The notes beneath the pieces were generated by a model. That model worked only from the letters and a program-made list of their open reading frames with translations. It ran no database searches and was not told where the DNA came from. The position numbers were made by a program, and so were the translations under genes. From positions 1 through 64,000 of the forward strand of contig NW_027490184.1 of assembly GCF_050948175.1 (NCBI RefSeq): DNA of 64,000 nt. Direction: 5' to 3'. Below, piece by piece: positions 1-13,278 of this stretch. This stretch comes from Xylocopa sonorina (lineage: Eukaryota; Arthropoda; Insecta; Hymenoptera; Apidae). Position 1 is the first letter of the stretch. Every line of letters starts with the position of its first letter.

Positions 1-805
1 GATGAGATATAATATTCATTGCGAAGTTTCATGTATTCCCTCGTATTCACTTCAAATAAATGTAAATGCGACACTTCCTTGCTAGGAAATAGCGTTTGCA
101 GATGTCTACGTATCGAAGCAATAGAGTTCTAATGCTTCTTGAAACGGGATATCGCATCTCATTCCTATGCTTCATGATAAGATATAATATTCATTGCGAA
201 GTTTCATGTATTCCTCGTATTCACTTCAAATGAATGTAAATGCGACACTTGCTTGCTAGGAAATAGCGTTTGCAGATTTCTGCGTATCGTAGCATTAGAT
301 TTCTATTGCATCTCAAAACGCGATATCGCATCTCATATCTATGTTTCATGATAAGATATAATATTTATTGCGAAGTGTCACGTATACATCGCATACACTT
401 CAAATGAATGTAAATGCGACACTTCCTTGCTAGGAAATAGCGTTTGCAGACGTCTACGTATCGAAGCAATAGAGTTCTAATGCTTCTTGAAACGGGATAT
501 CGCAGCTCATTTCTATGTTTCATGATAAGATAAAATATTCATTGCGATGTCTCATGTATTCCTCGTATTCACTTCAAATGAGTGTAAATGCGACACTTCC
601 TTGCTAGGAAATAGAGTTTGCAGATGTCTACGTATCGAAGCAATAGAGTTCTATTGCTTCTTGAAACGGGATATCGCATCTCATTACTGTGTTTCATGAT
701 AAGATATAATATTCATTGCGAGGTTTCATGCATTCCTCGTATTCACTTCAAATGAATGTAAATGCAACACTTCCTTGCTAGGAAATAGAGTTTGCAGATG
801 TCTAC

Positions 806-1120
806 GTATCGAAGCAATAAAGTTCTAATGCATCTTACATCGCGATATCGCATCTCATTTCTATGTTTCATGATAATATATAATATTAATTGTGCAATGT
901 TATTTATACCTCGCATTCACTTCAAAGGAATGTAAATTCGACACTTCCTTGATAGGAAATAGCGTTTGCAGATGTCTACGTATCGTAGAAATAGAGTTCT
1001 GAGACCTCATAAGACGCGATATCGCATCCCATTTCTATGTTTCATGATAAGATATAATATTCATTGTGCAGTGATATGTATATCTCGTCTACACTTCAAA
1101 AGAATGCAAATGCGACACTT
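806..1120. repeat. Two-monomer satellite block, copy 1 (16-monomer spacing)
   Basis: A variant pair of monomers marked by TAATATTAATTGTGC (from 881), TTGATAGGAAATAG and CCTCATAAGACGCG. The same run of rare variants recurs near 3589-3903, offset by 2783 bp, which is 16 monomers. A handful of substitutions separate the copies, so this is an older duplication than the ones further right. Confidence 0.8.
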
Positions 1121-1829
1121 CCTTGCTAGGATATAGCGCTTGCATATGTCTACATATCGATGCAATAGGGTTCTAATGCTTCTTAAATCGCGATATCGCA
1201 TCTCATTTCTGTGTTTCGTGATAAGATATAATATTTATTGCGAAGTGTCGTGTATACCTCGTATTCGCTTCAAAAGAATGTAAATGCGACTCTTGCTTGC
1301 AAGGAAGTAGCTTTTGTAGATATCTACGTATCGTTGCAATAGAGTTCTAATGCTTCTGAAATCTCCATATCGCATCTCATTTCTATGTTTCGTATTAAGA
1401 TATATCATTCATTGTGCAGTGTTATGTATACCTCGTATTCACTTCAAAAGAATGTAAACGCGACACTTCCTTGATAGGAAATAGCGTTTGCAGATTTCTA
1501 CGAATCGAAGCAATAGTATTCTAATGCTTCTTATATCGTCATATCGCATCTCATTTCTATGTTACATGATAAGATATAATATTCATTGCGAAGTTTCATG
1601 TATTCCTCGTATTCACTTCAAATGAATGTAAATGCGACACTTCCTTTCTAGGAAATAGCGTTTGCAGATGTCTACGTATCGAAGCAAAAGAGTTCTAATG
1701 CTTCTTAAAACGAGATTTCGCATCTCATTCCTATGATTCATGGTAAGATATATTATTCATTGCGAAGTATCACATATACATCGGATACACTTCAAATGAA
1801 TGTAAATGCGACACTTCCTTGCTAGGAAA

Positions 1830-2150
1830 TAGCGTTTGCAGGTGTCTACGTATCGTAGAAATAGTGTTCTAACGCCTCATAAGACGCGATATCGCATCCC
1901 ATTTCTATGTTTCATGATAAGATATAATATTCATTGCGAAGGGTCACGTACACCTTATATTCACTTCAAATGAATGTCAATGCGACACTTCCTTGCTAGG
2001 AAATAGCGTTTGCAGATGTCTACGTATCGTAGAAATAGTGTTCTAACGCCTCATAAGACGCGATATCGCATCCCATTTCTATGTTTCATGATAAGATACA
2101 ATATTCATTGCGAAGGGTCACGTACACCTCATATTCACTTCAAAGGAATG
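1830..2150. repeat. Adjacent duplicated monomer (174-bp step)
   Basis: Two neighbouring monomers share rare variants: TATCGTAGAA at 1851 and 2025, then AACGCCTCATAAGACGCG and GAAGGGTCACGTACACC. The offset is exactly 174 bp. They look like one monomer duplicated in tandem. Confidence 0.8.
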
Positions 2151-3588
2151 TAAATGCGACACTTGCTTGCTAGGAAATAGCGTCTGCAGATGTCTACGTA
2201 TCATAGAAATGGAGATCTAATGCTTCTTAAAACGCGATATAGCATCTCATTTCTATGTTTCATGATAAGATACAATATTCATTGCGAAGTGACTTGCATT
2301 CCTCGCATTCACTTCAAAAGAGTGTAAATGCGACACTTTCTTGTTAGGAAGTAGCGTTTGCAGATGTCAAGGTATCGAAGCAATAGCGTTGCAATGCTTC
2401 TTAAATCGAGACATCGCATCTCATTTCTATGTTTCATGATAAGATATAGTTTTTATTGCGAAGTGTCATGTATACCTCGTATTCACTTCAAAAGAATGTA
2501 AATGCGACACTTCCTTGCTAGGACGTTGCGTTTGCAGATGTCTACGTATCGATGCAGTTGAGTTCTAATGCTTCTTATACGTGCTTTTGCATCTCATTTC
2601 TACGATTCATGGTAAGATATAATATTCATTGCGAAGTGTCATGTATACCTCGGATACACTTCAAATGAATGTAAATGCGTCACTTCCTTGCTAGGAAATA
2701 GCGTCTGCAGATGTCTACGTATCGAAGCAATAGCGTTGCAATGCTTCTTAAATCGCCATATCGCATCTCATTTCTATGTTTCATGATAAGGTATAATATT
2801 CATTGTGGAGTGTTATGTATGCCTCGTATTCACTTCAGCAGATTGTAAATTCGACACTTCCTTGCTTGGAAATAGCGTTTGCAGATGTCTACGTATCGAA
2901 GCAATAGAGTTCTAATGCTTCTTAAATCGCCATATCGCATCTCATTTCTATGTTTCATGATAAGATATAATATTCATTGTGGAGTGTTATGTATACCTCG
3001 TATTCACTTCAAAAGGATGTAAATGCTACACTTCCTTGCTAGGAAATAGCGTTTGGAGATGTCTACGTAACGTAGCAATAGTGTTCTAACGCTTCTCAAA
3101 ACGCAATATCGCATCTCATATATATGTTTCATGATAAGATGTAATATTCTATGCGAAGTGACGTGCATACCTCGTATTCACTTCAAAAGAATGTAAATGC
3201 AACACTTCCATGCTAGGAAATAGCGTTTGCAGATGTCTACGTATCGTAGCAATAAAGTTCTAATGCATCTTATATCGCGACATCGCATCTCATTTCTATG
3301 TTTCATGATAATATATAATATTCATTGTGCAATATCATGTATACCTCGTATTCACCTCAAAAGAATGTAAATGCGACAGTTCCCTGCTAGGGAATAGCGT
3401 TTGCATATGTCTACGTATCGTAGCCAGCTTGTTATAATGCTTCTTAAAACGAGATATCGCATCTCATTTCTATGTTTCATGATAGCATATAATATTCATT
3501 GCGAAGTGTTATGTATACCTCGCATACACTTCAAATGAATATAAATGCGACACTTCCTTGCTAGGAAATAGCGATTGCAGATGTCTAC

Positions 3589-3903
3589 GTATCGAAGCAA
3601 TAAAGTTCTAATGCATCTTACATCGCGATATCGTATCTCATTTCTATGTTTCATGGTAATATATAATATTAATTGTGCAATGTTATTTATACCTCGCATT
3701 CACTTCAAAGGAATGTAAATACGACACTTCCTTGATAGGAAATAGCGTTTGCAGATGTCTACGTATCGTGGAAATAGTGTTCTGAGGCCTCATAAGACGC
3801 GATATCGCATCCCATTTCTATGTTTCATGATAAGATATAATATTCATTGTGCAGTGATATGTATATCTCGTCTGCACTTCAAAAGAATGTAAATGCGACA
3901 CTT
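3589..3903. repeat. Two-monomer satellite block, copy 2 (16-monomer spacing)
   Basis: Matches 806-1120 at an offset of 2783 bp and shares the same uncommon variants, including TAATATTAATTGTGC from 3664 and the CCTCATAAGACGCG segment. It differs at scattered single positions. Confidence 0.8.
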
Positions 3904-6900
3904 CCTTGCTACGAAATGGCGTCTGCAGATGTCTTCGTATCGACGAAGTAGAGTCCTAATGCTTCTTAAAACGCGATATAGCTTCTCATTTCTATGTTTC
4001 ATGGTAAGATATAATATTCATAGCGAAGTGCCATTAATACCTCTTATTCACTTCAAATGAATGTAAATGCGGCACTTCCTTGATTGGCAGTAGCGTTTGC
4101 AGATGTCTACGTATCGAAGCAACTGAGTTCCAATGCTTCTTAAACCGCGAAACGCATCTCATTTCTATGTCTCATAATAAGATATAATATTCACTGTGCA
4201 GTGTTATGTATATCTCGCATTCACTTCAAAAGAATGTAAGTGCGACACTTCCTTGCAAGGAAATAGCGTTTGCAAATGTCTACGTATCGTAGCAATAGAG
4301 TTCTAACGATTCTTAATTCGCTATATTGCATCTCATTTCTATGATTCATGATAAGATATAATATTCATTGCGAAGTGTCATGTATACCACGTATTCACTT
4401 CAAAAGAATGTAAATGCGACACTTCCTTTCTAGGAAATAGCGTTTCCAGAAGTCTACGTATCGAAGCAATAGAGTTCTAATGCTTCTTAAAACGAGTTAT
4501 CGCATCTCACTTATATGTTTCATGATAAGAGAAAATATCCATTGCGAAGTGTCATGTATACCACGTATTCACTTCAAAAGAATGTAGATGCGACACTTGC
4601 TTGCTAGGAAATAGCGTTTGCAGAAGTCTGCGTATCGTAGCAATAGAGTTCTAACGATTCTTAATTCGCTATATCGCATCTCATTTCTATGTTTCATGAT
4701 AACATATAATATTCATTGCGAAGTGTTATGTATACCTCGCATTCACTTCAAATGAATGTAAATGCGACACTTCTTTGCTAGGAAGTAGCTATTGCAGATG
4801 TCTACGTATCGAAGCAATAGAGTTCCAATGCTTCTTAAAACGCGATATCACATCACATTTCTATGTTTCACGATAAGATATAATATTCATTGTGGAGTGT
4901 TATTTATACCTCGTATTTACCTCAAAAGAATGTAAATGCGACACTTCCTTGCTAGGAAATAGCGTTTGCAGATTTCTGCGTATCGTAGCATTAGTTTTCT
5001 ATTACATCCCAAAACGCGATATCGCATCTCATTTCTATGTTTCATGATAAGATATAATATTCATTGCGAACTGTCTTGAATACCTCGAATACACTTCAAA
5101 TGAATGTAAATGCGACACTTCCTTGCTAGGTAATAGCGATGGCAGATGTCTACGTATCGATGCAATAGCGTTCTAATGCTTCTTAAATCGCCATATCGCA
5201 TCTCGTTTCTATGTTTTATGATAAGATATAATATTCATTGTGGATTGTTATGTATACCTCGAATTCACTACAAAAGAATGTAAATGCGACACCTCCTTGC
5301 TAGGAAATAGCGTCTGCAGATATCTACGTATCGTAGCAATAGGTATCTAATGCTTCTTAAAACGCGATATCGCATCTCATTTCTACGTTACATGATAAGA
5401 TATAATATTCATTGCGAAGTGTCGTGTATTACTCAAATTGACATCAAAAGAATGAAAATATGACACTTCCTTGCTAGGAATTAGCGTTTGCACATGTCTA
5501 CGTATTGAAGCAATAGAGTTCTAATGCTTCTTAAATCGCCATTTCGCATCTCATTTCTACGTATCATGATAAGATATAATATTCATTGTAGAGTGTCATT
5601 TATACCTCGCACACACTTCAAATGAATGTAAATGTGACACTTATTTGCTAGGAAATAGCGTTTGCAGATGTCTACGTATCGTAGAGATAGGGTTCTAATT
5701 CTCCTTAAAACGCGGTATCGCATCTCATTTCTATGTTTCAAGACAAGATATAATATTCATTGCGAAGTGTTATGTATTCCTCGTCTACACTTCAAATGAA
5801 TGTACATGCGACACTTCCTTGCTAGGAAATTGCTTGTGCAGATGTCTACGTATCGTAGCAAGGGAGTTCTAATGCTTCTTAAAAGGCGAAATCGATCCTC
5901 ATCTTTTGGTTTCATGATAAGATATAATATTCATTGCCATGTGTCATGTATACCTCGTCTGCACTTCAAACGAATGTAAATGCGACACTTCCTTGCTAGG
6001 AAATAACGTTTTCTGATGTCTACGTACCGTAGCAATAGAGTTCTAATGCTTCATGAAACTCGATATCGCATACCATTTCTATGTTACATGATAAGATATA
6101 ATACTCATTGCGAAGAGTTATGCATACCTCGTATACACTTCAAATGAATGTAAATGCGACACTTCATTGCTAGGAAGTAGCGTTTGCAGATGTCTACTTA
6201 TCGGAGCAATAGGGTTCTAATGCTTCTTGAAACGCGATATCGCATCACATTTCTATGCTTCATGATAAGGTGCAATATTAATTGCGAAGTGTCATGTGTA
6301 CCACGTATTCACTTCAAAAGAGTGTAAATGCGATACTTCCTTGCTAGGAAATAGCGTTTCCAGGTGTCTACGTATCGAAACAATACAGTTCTAATGCTTC
6401 TTAAAACGGGATACCGCATCTCTTTTCTATGTTTCATAAAAGGATATAATATTAATTGCGAAGTGTCATGTATACCTTGTATTCACTTCAAAAGAATGTA
6501 AATGCGACACTTCCTTGCTAGGAAATAGCGTTTACAGGTGTCTCCGTATCGAAGCAATAGAGTTCTAATGCTTCTTAAATCGCGATATCGCATTTCATTT
6601 CTATGTCTCCTGATAGGGTATAATATTCATTGCGGAGTGTTATGCATCCCTCGTATTCACATCAAAAGAATGAAAATGCGACACTTCCTTGATATTAAGT
6701 AGCGGTTCCAGTTGTCTACGTATCCCAGCAATAGATTCCTGATGCCTTTTAAATCGCGATATCGCATCTCATTTCCATGTTTCATGATAAGATATAATAT
6801 TGATTGTGGTGTTTTATATATACCTCGTATTCACTTCAAAAGAATGTAAATGCGAAACTTCCTTGCTAGGAAATAGCGCTTCCAGATGTCTACGAATCGA

Positions 6901-8070
6901 AACAATAGAGTTCTAATGCTTCTTAAAACGAGATGTCGCATCTCATTTCTATGTTTCATGATAAGGTATAATATTCATTGCGAAATGCCACTTATACATC
7001 GCCTATACTTCAGGTGAATGTAAATGCGACACTTCTTTCCTAGTAAATAGCGTCTGCAGACATCTACGTATCGTAGCAATAGATTTCTAATGCTACTTAA
7101 AACGCGATATCGCATCTCATTTCTATGTTTCATTATAAGATATAATATTCATTGTGGAGTGTTGTGTACACCTTGTATTCACTTCAAAAGAATGTAAATG
7201 CGACACTTGCTTGCTAGGAATTAGTGTTTGCAGATGTCTACGTATCGTAGCAATAGATTTCTAATGCTTCTTAAAACGCGAAATCGATCCTCATTTATAT
7301 GCTTCATGCTAAGATATAATTTTCATTGTGGATTGTTATGTATACCTCATATTCACTTCAAAAGAATGTAAATGCGACACTTCCTTGCTAGGAAATAGAG
7401 TCTGCAGATGTCTACGTATCGTAGCAATAGAGTACTAATGCTTCTTAAAACGCGAATCGACCCTCAATTATATGTTTCATGAAAAGATACAATATTCATT
7501 GTGGAGTGTTATGTATATCTCGTCTACACTTCAGATGAATGTAAATGCGACACTTCCTTGCTAGGAAATAGCGTTTGCAGTTGTCTACGTATCGAAGCAA
7601 TAGAGTACTAATGCTTCTTAAAACGCGATATCGCATCTCATTTCTATGCTTCATGATAAGATATAATATTCATTGCCAATTGTCATGTATACCTCGCATA
7701 CACTGCAAATGAATGTAAATGCGGCACTTCCATGCTAGGAAGTAGCGTTTGCAGATGTCTACGTATCGATGAAATAGAGTTCTAATGCTTCCTAAATTAC
7801 GATATCGCATCCCATTTCTATGTTTCACGATAAGATATAATACTTATTGTGCAGTATTATGTATACCTCGTCTTCACTTCAAACGAATGTAAATACGGCA
7901 CTTCCATGCTAGGAAATAGAGTTTGCAGATGTCTGCGCATCGATGCAATAGAGTTCTAATTCTTCTTAAATCCCGATATCGCATCTCATTTCTATGTTTC
8001 ATGATAAGATATAATATTCATTGCGAGGTGTCATCTATACCTGGCACACACTTCAAATGAATGTAAATGC

Positions 8071-8766
8071 CTCACTTCCTTGCTAGGAACCAGCGTTTCC
8101 TGATGTCTACGTATCGAAATAATAGTGTTCTAATGCTTCTTAAAACAAGATATCGCAACTCATTACTATGTTTCATGAGAAGATATAATATACATTGCGA
8201 AGTGTCATGTATACCTCGTATTCACTTCAAGAGAATGTAAATGCGACACTTTCTTGCTAGGAAATAACGTTTACAGATGTCTACGTATCGAAGCAACAGA
8301 GTTCCAATGCTTCATAAAACGGGATATCGCATTCCATTTCAATGTTTCATGGTAAGATATAATATTCATTGCAAAATGTCATGTATACCTCGTATTTACT
8401 TCAAAACAATGTAAATGCCTTACTTCCTTGCTAGGAACCAGCGTTTCCTGATGTCTACGTATCGAAATAATAGTGTTCTAATGCTTCTTAAAACAAGATA
8501 TCGCAACTCATTACTATGTTTCATGAGAAGATATAATATACATTGCGAAGTGTCATGTATACCTTGTATTCACTTCAAGAGAATGTAAATGCGACACTTT
8601 CTTGCTAGGAAATAACGTTTACAGATGTCTACGTATCGAAGCAACAGAGTTCCAATGCTTCATAAAACGGGATATCGCATTCCATTTCAATGTTTCATGG
8701 TAAGATATAATATTCATTGCAAAATGTCATGTATACCTCGTATTTACTTCAAAACAATGTAAATGC
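8071..8766. repeat. Two-monomer (348-bp) tandem duplication
   Basis: The dimer starting at 8071 (CTCACTTCCTTGCTAGGAAC, CAGCGTTTCCTGATG) repeats from 8419, an offset of 348 bp (2 x 174). The copies are nearly identical; one visible difference is CTCAC versus CTTAC at the start. Related dimers occur near 14998 and 42565. Confidence 0.88.
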
Positions 8767-10450
8767 GACACTTCCTTGCTGGGAAATAGCGTTTCCAGAT
8801 ACCTACGTTTCGTAGCAATAGTGTTCTAATGCTTCTCAAAGCGCGATATCGCATCTCATTTCTATGTTTCATGATGAGATATAATATTCATTGCGAAGTG
8901 TCATTTATACCAAGTATTCACTTCAAAAGAATGTAAATCCGACACTTCCTTGCTCTTAAATAGCGTTTGCGGATGTCTACGTACAGTAGCAATAGTGTTC
9001 TAATGCCTTTTAAATCGAGATATCGCATCTCATTTCCATGTTTCATGATAGGATATAATATTAATTGTGGAGTGTTGTTTATACCTCGTATTCACATCAA
9101 AAGAATGTAAATGCGACACTTCCTTGCTAAGAAGTAGCGTTTGCAGATGTCTACATATTACAGCAATAGGGTTCTAATGCTTCTTAGATCGTGATATCGC
9201 ATCCCATTTCTGTGTTTCATGATAAGATATAATATTCATTCTGGAGTGTTATGTATACTTCGTATACACTTCAAAACAATGTAATAGCGACACTTCCTTG
9301 CTATTAAATAGCGTTTGCAGATGTCTACGTATTACAGCATTAGGGTTCTAATGCTTTCTAAAACGGGATATCGCATCTCATTTCTATGTTTCATGATAAG
9401 ATATAATATTCATTGTGGAGTGTTATGTATACCTCGTATTCACTTCAAAAGAATGTAAATGCGACACATCCCTTCTAGGAAATAGCGTTGCCAGATGTTT
9501 ACGTATCGTAGCAATAGAGTTCTAATGCTTCTTAAAACGCGATATCGCATCCCCTTTCTATCTTTCATGATAAGATATAATATTCATTACCAAGTGTCAC
9601 TTATACCTCGCATACAATTCAAATGAATGTAAATGCGACACCTCCTTGCCAGGAAATAGCGTTTGCAGATCTCAACGTATCGAAGCAATAGAGTTCTAAT
9701 AATTCTTAAAACGCGATATCGCATCGCATTTCTATGTTTCATGATAAGATATAATATTCATTGCGGAGTGTCATGTATACCTCGTATTCACTTCAAATGA
9801 ATGTAAATGCGACCCTTCCTTGCAAGGAAATACCGTTGGCAGATGTCTACGTATCGAAGCAATAGAGTTCTAATGCTTCTTAAAACGAGACATCGCATAT
9901 CATTTCTATGTTTCATGATAAGATATAATATTCATTGTGGAGTGTTATGTATACCTCGTATTCGCTTCAAAAGGATGTAAATGCGAAACTTCCTTACTAG
10001 GAAATAGCGAATGCAAATGTCTCAGTATCGAAGCAATAGGGTTCTAAAGCTTCTTAAATCGCGATATCGCATCCCATTTCTATGTTTCGTAACAAGATAT
10101 AATATTCATTGCGAAGTGTCATGTATTCCTTGCGTACACTTCAAATGAATGTAAATGCGACATATCCTTGCTAGGAAATAGCGTTTCCAGATGTCTACGT
10201 ATCGAAGCAATAGAGTTCTAATGCTACTTAAAACGCGACATCGCATCACATTTCTATGTTTAGTGATAAGATATAATATTCATTGTGGTGTGTGATGTAC
10301 ACCTCGTATTCACATCAAAAGAATGAAAATGCGACACTTCCTCTCTAGGAAATAACGTTTCCAGATGTCTACGTATCGAAGCAGCAGAGTTCTAATGCTT
10401 CTTAAAACAAGATGTCGCACCTCATTTCTATGTTTCATGATGAGATATAA
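8419..10450. repeat. Segmental satellite block, copy 1 (matched at 14998-16510)
   Basis: This block of about 12 monomers matches 14998-16510 nearly base for base. The offset is 6579 bp in the left part (TGCTCTTAAATAG at 8951 and 15530) and 6057 bp in the right part (GCTTCAAAAGGATG at 9964 and 16021). The change of 522 bp is exactly three monomers, so this copy holds about 9400-9920, which the other lacks, or the other lost it. The LTR at 12781-14320 lies between the copies. Confidence 0.85.
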
Positions 10451-12776
10451 CATTCATTGCGAAGTGTTACGTATACCTCGCGTACACTTCAAATGAATGT
10501 AAATCCGATACTTCCTTGCTAGGAAATAGCGTTTGCAGTTGTCTACGTATCGTAGCAAGCGTGTTATAATGCTTCTTAAAACGAGATATCGCTTCTCATT
10601 TCTATGTTTCATGACAAAATATAATATTCATTGCGAAGTATTATGTATACCTTGTCTTCTCTTCAAATGAATGTAAATGCGACACTTCCTTGCTAGGAAA
10701 TAGCGATTGCAGATCTCTACGTATCGAAGCAATAGAGTTCTAATGCTTCTTGAAATGGGATATCGCATTTCACTTCTATGTTTCATGATAAGATATAATA
10801 TTGATTGCGAAGTGTCACGTATACATCGCATACACTTCAAATGAATGTAAATGCGACACTTCCTTGCTAGGAAATAGCGTTTGCAGACGTCTACGTATCG
10901 AAGCAGTAGAGTTCTAATGCTTCTTGAAACGGGATATCGCAACTCATTTCTATGCTTCATGATGAGAAATAATATTCATTGCGAAGTTTCATGTATTCCT
11001 CGTATTCACTTCAAATGAATGTAAATGCGACACTTCCTTGCTAGGAAATAGCGTTTGCAGATTTCTGCGTATCGTAGCATTAGATTTCTATTGCATCTCA
11101 AAACGCAATATCGCATATCATTTCTATGTTTCATCATAAGATATAATATTTATTGCGAAGTGTCACGTATACATCGCATACACTTCAAATGAATGTAAAT
11201 GCGTCACTTCCTTGCTAGGAAATAGCGTTTGCAGACGTCTACGTATCGAAGCAATAGAGTTCTAGTGCATCTTAAAACATGATATCGCATCACATTTCTA
11301 TGTCTTATGATAAGATATAATATTCATTGCGAAGTGTTATGTGTTCCTCGTCTACACTTCAATTGAATGTAATTGCGACACTTCCTTTCTTGGAAAATAC
11401 GTTTCCAGATGTCTACGTATCGAAGCAATAGAGTTCTAATGCCTCTTAAAACGCGATATCGCATCTCATTGCTACCTTGCATGATAAGATATAGTATTCA
11501 TAGCGAAGTGTCATGTATACCTCGCATAAACTTCAAATGAATGTAAATGCGACACCTCATTGCTAGGAAATAGCGTTTGCAGATGTCTACGTATGGAAGC
11601 AATAGGTTTCTATTGCTTCTTAAAACGAGATGTTGCATCCTATTTCTATGTTTCATGATAAGATATAATATTCACTGCGAAGAGTTACTTATACCTTAGT
11701 TACACTTCAAATGAATGTAAGTGCGACAGTTCCTTGCTAGGAAATAGCGTTTGCAGATGCCTACATATCGTAGCAATAGGGTTCTAATGTTTCGAAAAAC
11801 GCGATATCGCATTTCATTTATATGTTTCATGGTAAGATAAACTAATCACTGCGATGTGTCACTTATACCTCGCATACACTTCAAATGAATCTAAATGGGT
11901 CGCTTCCATCCAAGGAAATAGCGTTTGCAGATCACTACGTTTTGAAGCAGTAGTGTTCTAATGCTTCTTAGAACGGGATATCACATCTCATTTCTATGAT
12001 TCATGGTAAGATATAATATTCATTGCGAAGTGTCATGAATACCTCGTACTCACTTCAAAGGAATATAAATGCGACACTTCCTTGCTAGGACGTTGCGTTT
12101 GCAGATGTCTACGTATCGATGCAGTGGAGTTCTAATGCTTCTTATACGCGCTTTTGCATCTCATTTCTACGATTCATGATAAGATATAATATTCATTGCG
12201 AAGTGACGTGCATACCTCGTATTCACTTCAAAAGAATGTAAATGCAACACTTCCTTGCCAGAAAGTAGCGTTTGCAGATGTCTAGGTATCGAATTAATAG
12301 AGTTCTAAAGCTTCTTAAACGCGCTTTCGCATCTCATTTCTATGTTTCATGATAAGATATAATATTCATTGCGAAGTGTCATGTATACCTCGGATACACT
12401 TCAAATGAATGTAAATGCGACACTTCCTTGCTAGAAAATAGCGTCTGCAGATGTCTACGTATCGAAGCAATAGCGTTCCAATGCTTCATAAATCGAAATA
12501 TCGCATCTCCTTTCTATGTTTCATGATAAGATATAATTTTCATTGCGAAGTGTCTCGTACCCACTTCAAAAGAATGTAAATGCGACACTTCCTTGCTAGG
12601 ACGTTGCGTTTGCAGATGTCTACGTATCGATGCAGTAGAGTTCTAATGCTTCTTAAATCGCGATATCGCATCTCATTTCTATGTTTCATGATAAGATATA
12701 ATATTCATTGCGAAGTGGCATGTATACCTCGCATACGCATCAAATGTATGTAAATGCGACACTTCCGTGCTAGGAA

Positions 12777-12780
12777 GTAG
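12777..12780. repeat. Left target-site duplication (GTAG) of LTR 1
   Basis: GTAG at the satellite edge, within the monomer segment normally read as GGAAGTAGCG. It is repeated at 14321-14324, immediately after the element. Joining the two flanks at one GTAG restores a normal monomer. Confidence 0.85.
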
Positions 12781-12944
12781 TGTCACGTCCTGGCGAACAA
12801 ATTATTCGTATCCCAGGAGGCTGAATGACACAAGCATTTTTGTCGAGAATTCGGTCCGTTATAAAACGCGTATGACCGGTTTCGTCGATTCTGGCAAGAC
12901 GCGGGCACCGTAAACAATCGCGAACGCGTGTAAGGAAGGATTTT

Positions 12945-12953
12945 ACTTACCTT
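12945..12953 (-). other. Consensus-like splice donor inside LTR 1, minus strand
   Basis: Read on the minus strand this is AAG|GTAAGT, a full match to the eukaryotic 5' splice-site consensus. The homologous place in LTR 2 (51541-51549) keeps AAG|GTAAGG, while much of the surrounding sequence has diverged. It suggests that the LTR, if transcribed leftward, carried a spliced leader. No acceptor or transcript evidence is available. Confidence 0.35.
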
Positions 12954-13165
12954 TCGCTGATTTCCCTCTTCTGCTTTCGGATGTGGCGATCGTCGAGGGT
13001 CGTTCTCGGGGGAGGAGTCGGCGTTCGGCTGGCTGAAATCGGCGTTGTGACGGTGGAGCTGCGATGAATGTCGCCGTCCGTCGATGAACGAAGAATTCTG
13101 GCGTTTCACCAATGTATTCCGCACGAGATAATGGATTAAATTCTTCCTCCCGGCGCGAAGAGTTC

Positions 13166-13175
13166 GTTTATAAAC
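13166..13175. promoter_or_regulatory. Candidate TATA element in LTR 1
   Basis: GTTTATAAAC is a perfect 10-bp palindrome containing TATAAA on both strands, so it could serve either orientation. On the minus strand it lies about 215 bp upstream of the splice-donor-like site and would give a long U3 (about 1.15 kb) and short R/U5, a normal LTR proportion. LTR 2 lacks it (TTTAGTT at the equivalent place). Confidence 0.3.
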
Positions 13176-13272
13176 ACTCAAGTTGTTGCGAACTTGGAAG
13201 AATTTGTATTAAAATATAATTGAATTTAGAAATGGAGTTGGAATGAACTAGAACTTGATGTGGTAGAAAAAT

Positions 13273-13278
13273 AATAAA
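13273..13278 (+). promoter_or_regulatory. Candidate polyadenylation signal AATAAA in LTR 1
   Basis: AATAAA lies within AATAAAGTATATTCTAAAT, one of the best conserved stretches between the two LTRs (the counterpart is at 52179-52184). It would act only if the LTR is plus-oriented. The AT-rich context makes a chance match possible. Confidence 0.3.

Larger units (their letters stand above)
1..12780. repeat. 174-bp satellite array, left block
   Basis: Head-to-tail monomers of 174 bp, about 73 copies, all in the same orientation. The phase landmark GATATAATATTCATT recurs at 6, 181, 355, 529 and 703. In order, a monomer holds this AT-rich landmark, a variable stretch (GCGAAGTGTCATG or GTGGAGTGTTATG), a CACTTCAAAAGAATG or CACTTCAAATGAATG segment, TTCCTTGCTAGGAA, GCGTTTGCAGATG, CTACGTATCG, and a GCGATATCGC palindrome. 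Neighbouring monomers differ at perhaps 5-15% of positions by eye, apart from locally duplicated blocks. No gene is visible. The role is unknown; a long homogeneous array of nucleosome-sized units fits centromeric or pericentromeric DNA, which is inference. The last four bases are the left target-site copy of the LTR that follows. Confidence 0.97.

Noticed and set aside
121..160. CENP-B-box-like sequence (CTTCTTGAAACGGGAT)
   Set aside because: Only the right half (AAACGGGA) resembles the box; the required TTCG left half is missing, and most monomers read AAACGCG instead.
1..12780. Possible CRISPR array
   Set aside because: Units are continuous and similar along their whole 174 bp; there are no constant short repeats separated by unique spacers and no cas genes.
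12783..13181. 132-residue minus-strand frame in LTR 1 and a 133-residue frame at 51422-51823 in LTR 2
   Set aside because: Both begin at TTG, not ATG. The alignable parts are explained by nucleotide homology of the LTRs, and no domain is recognisable.
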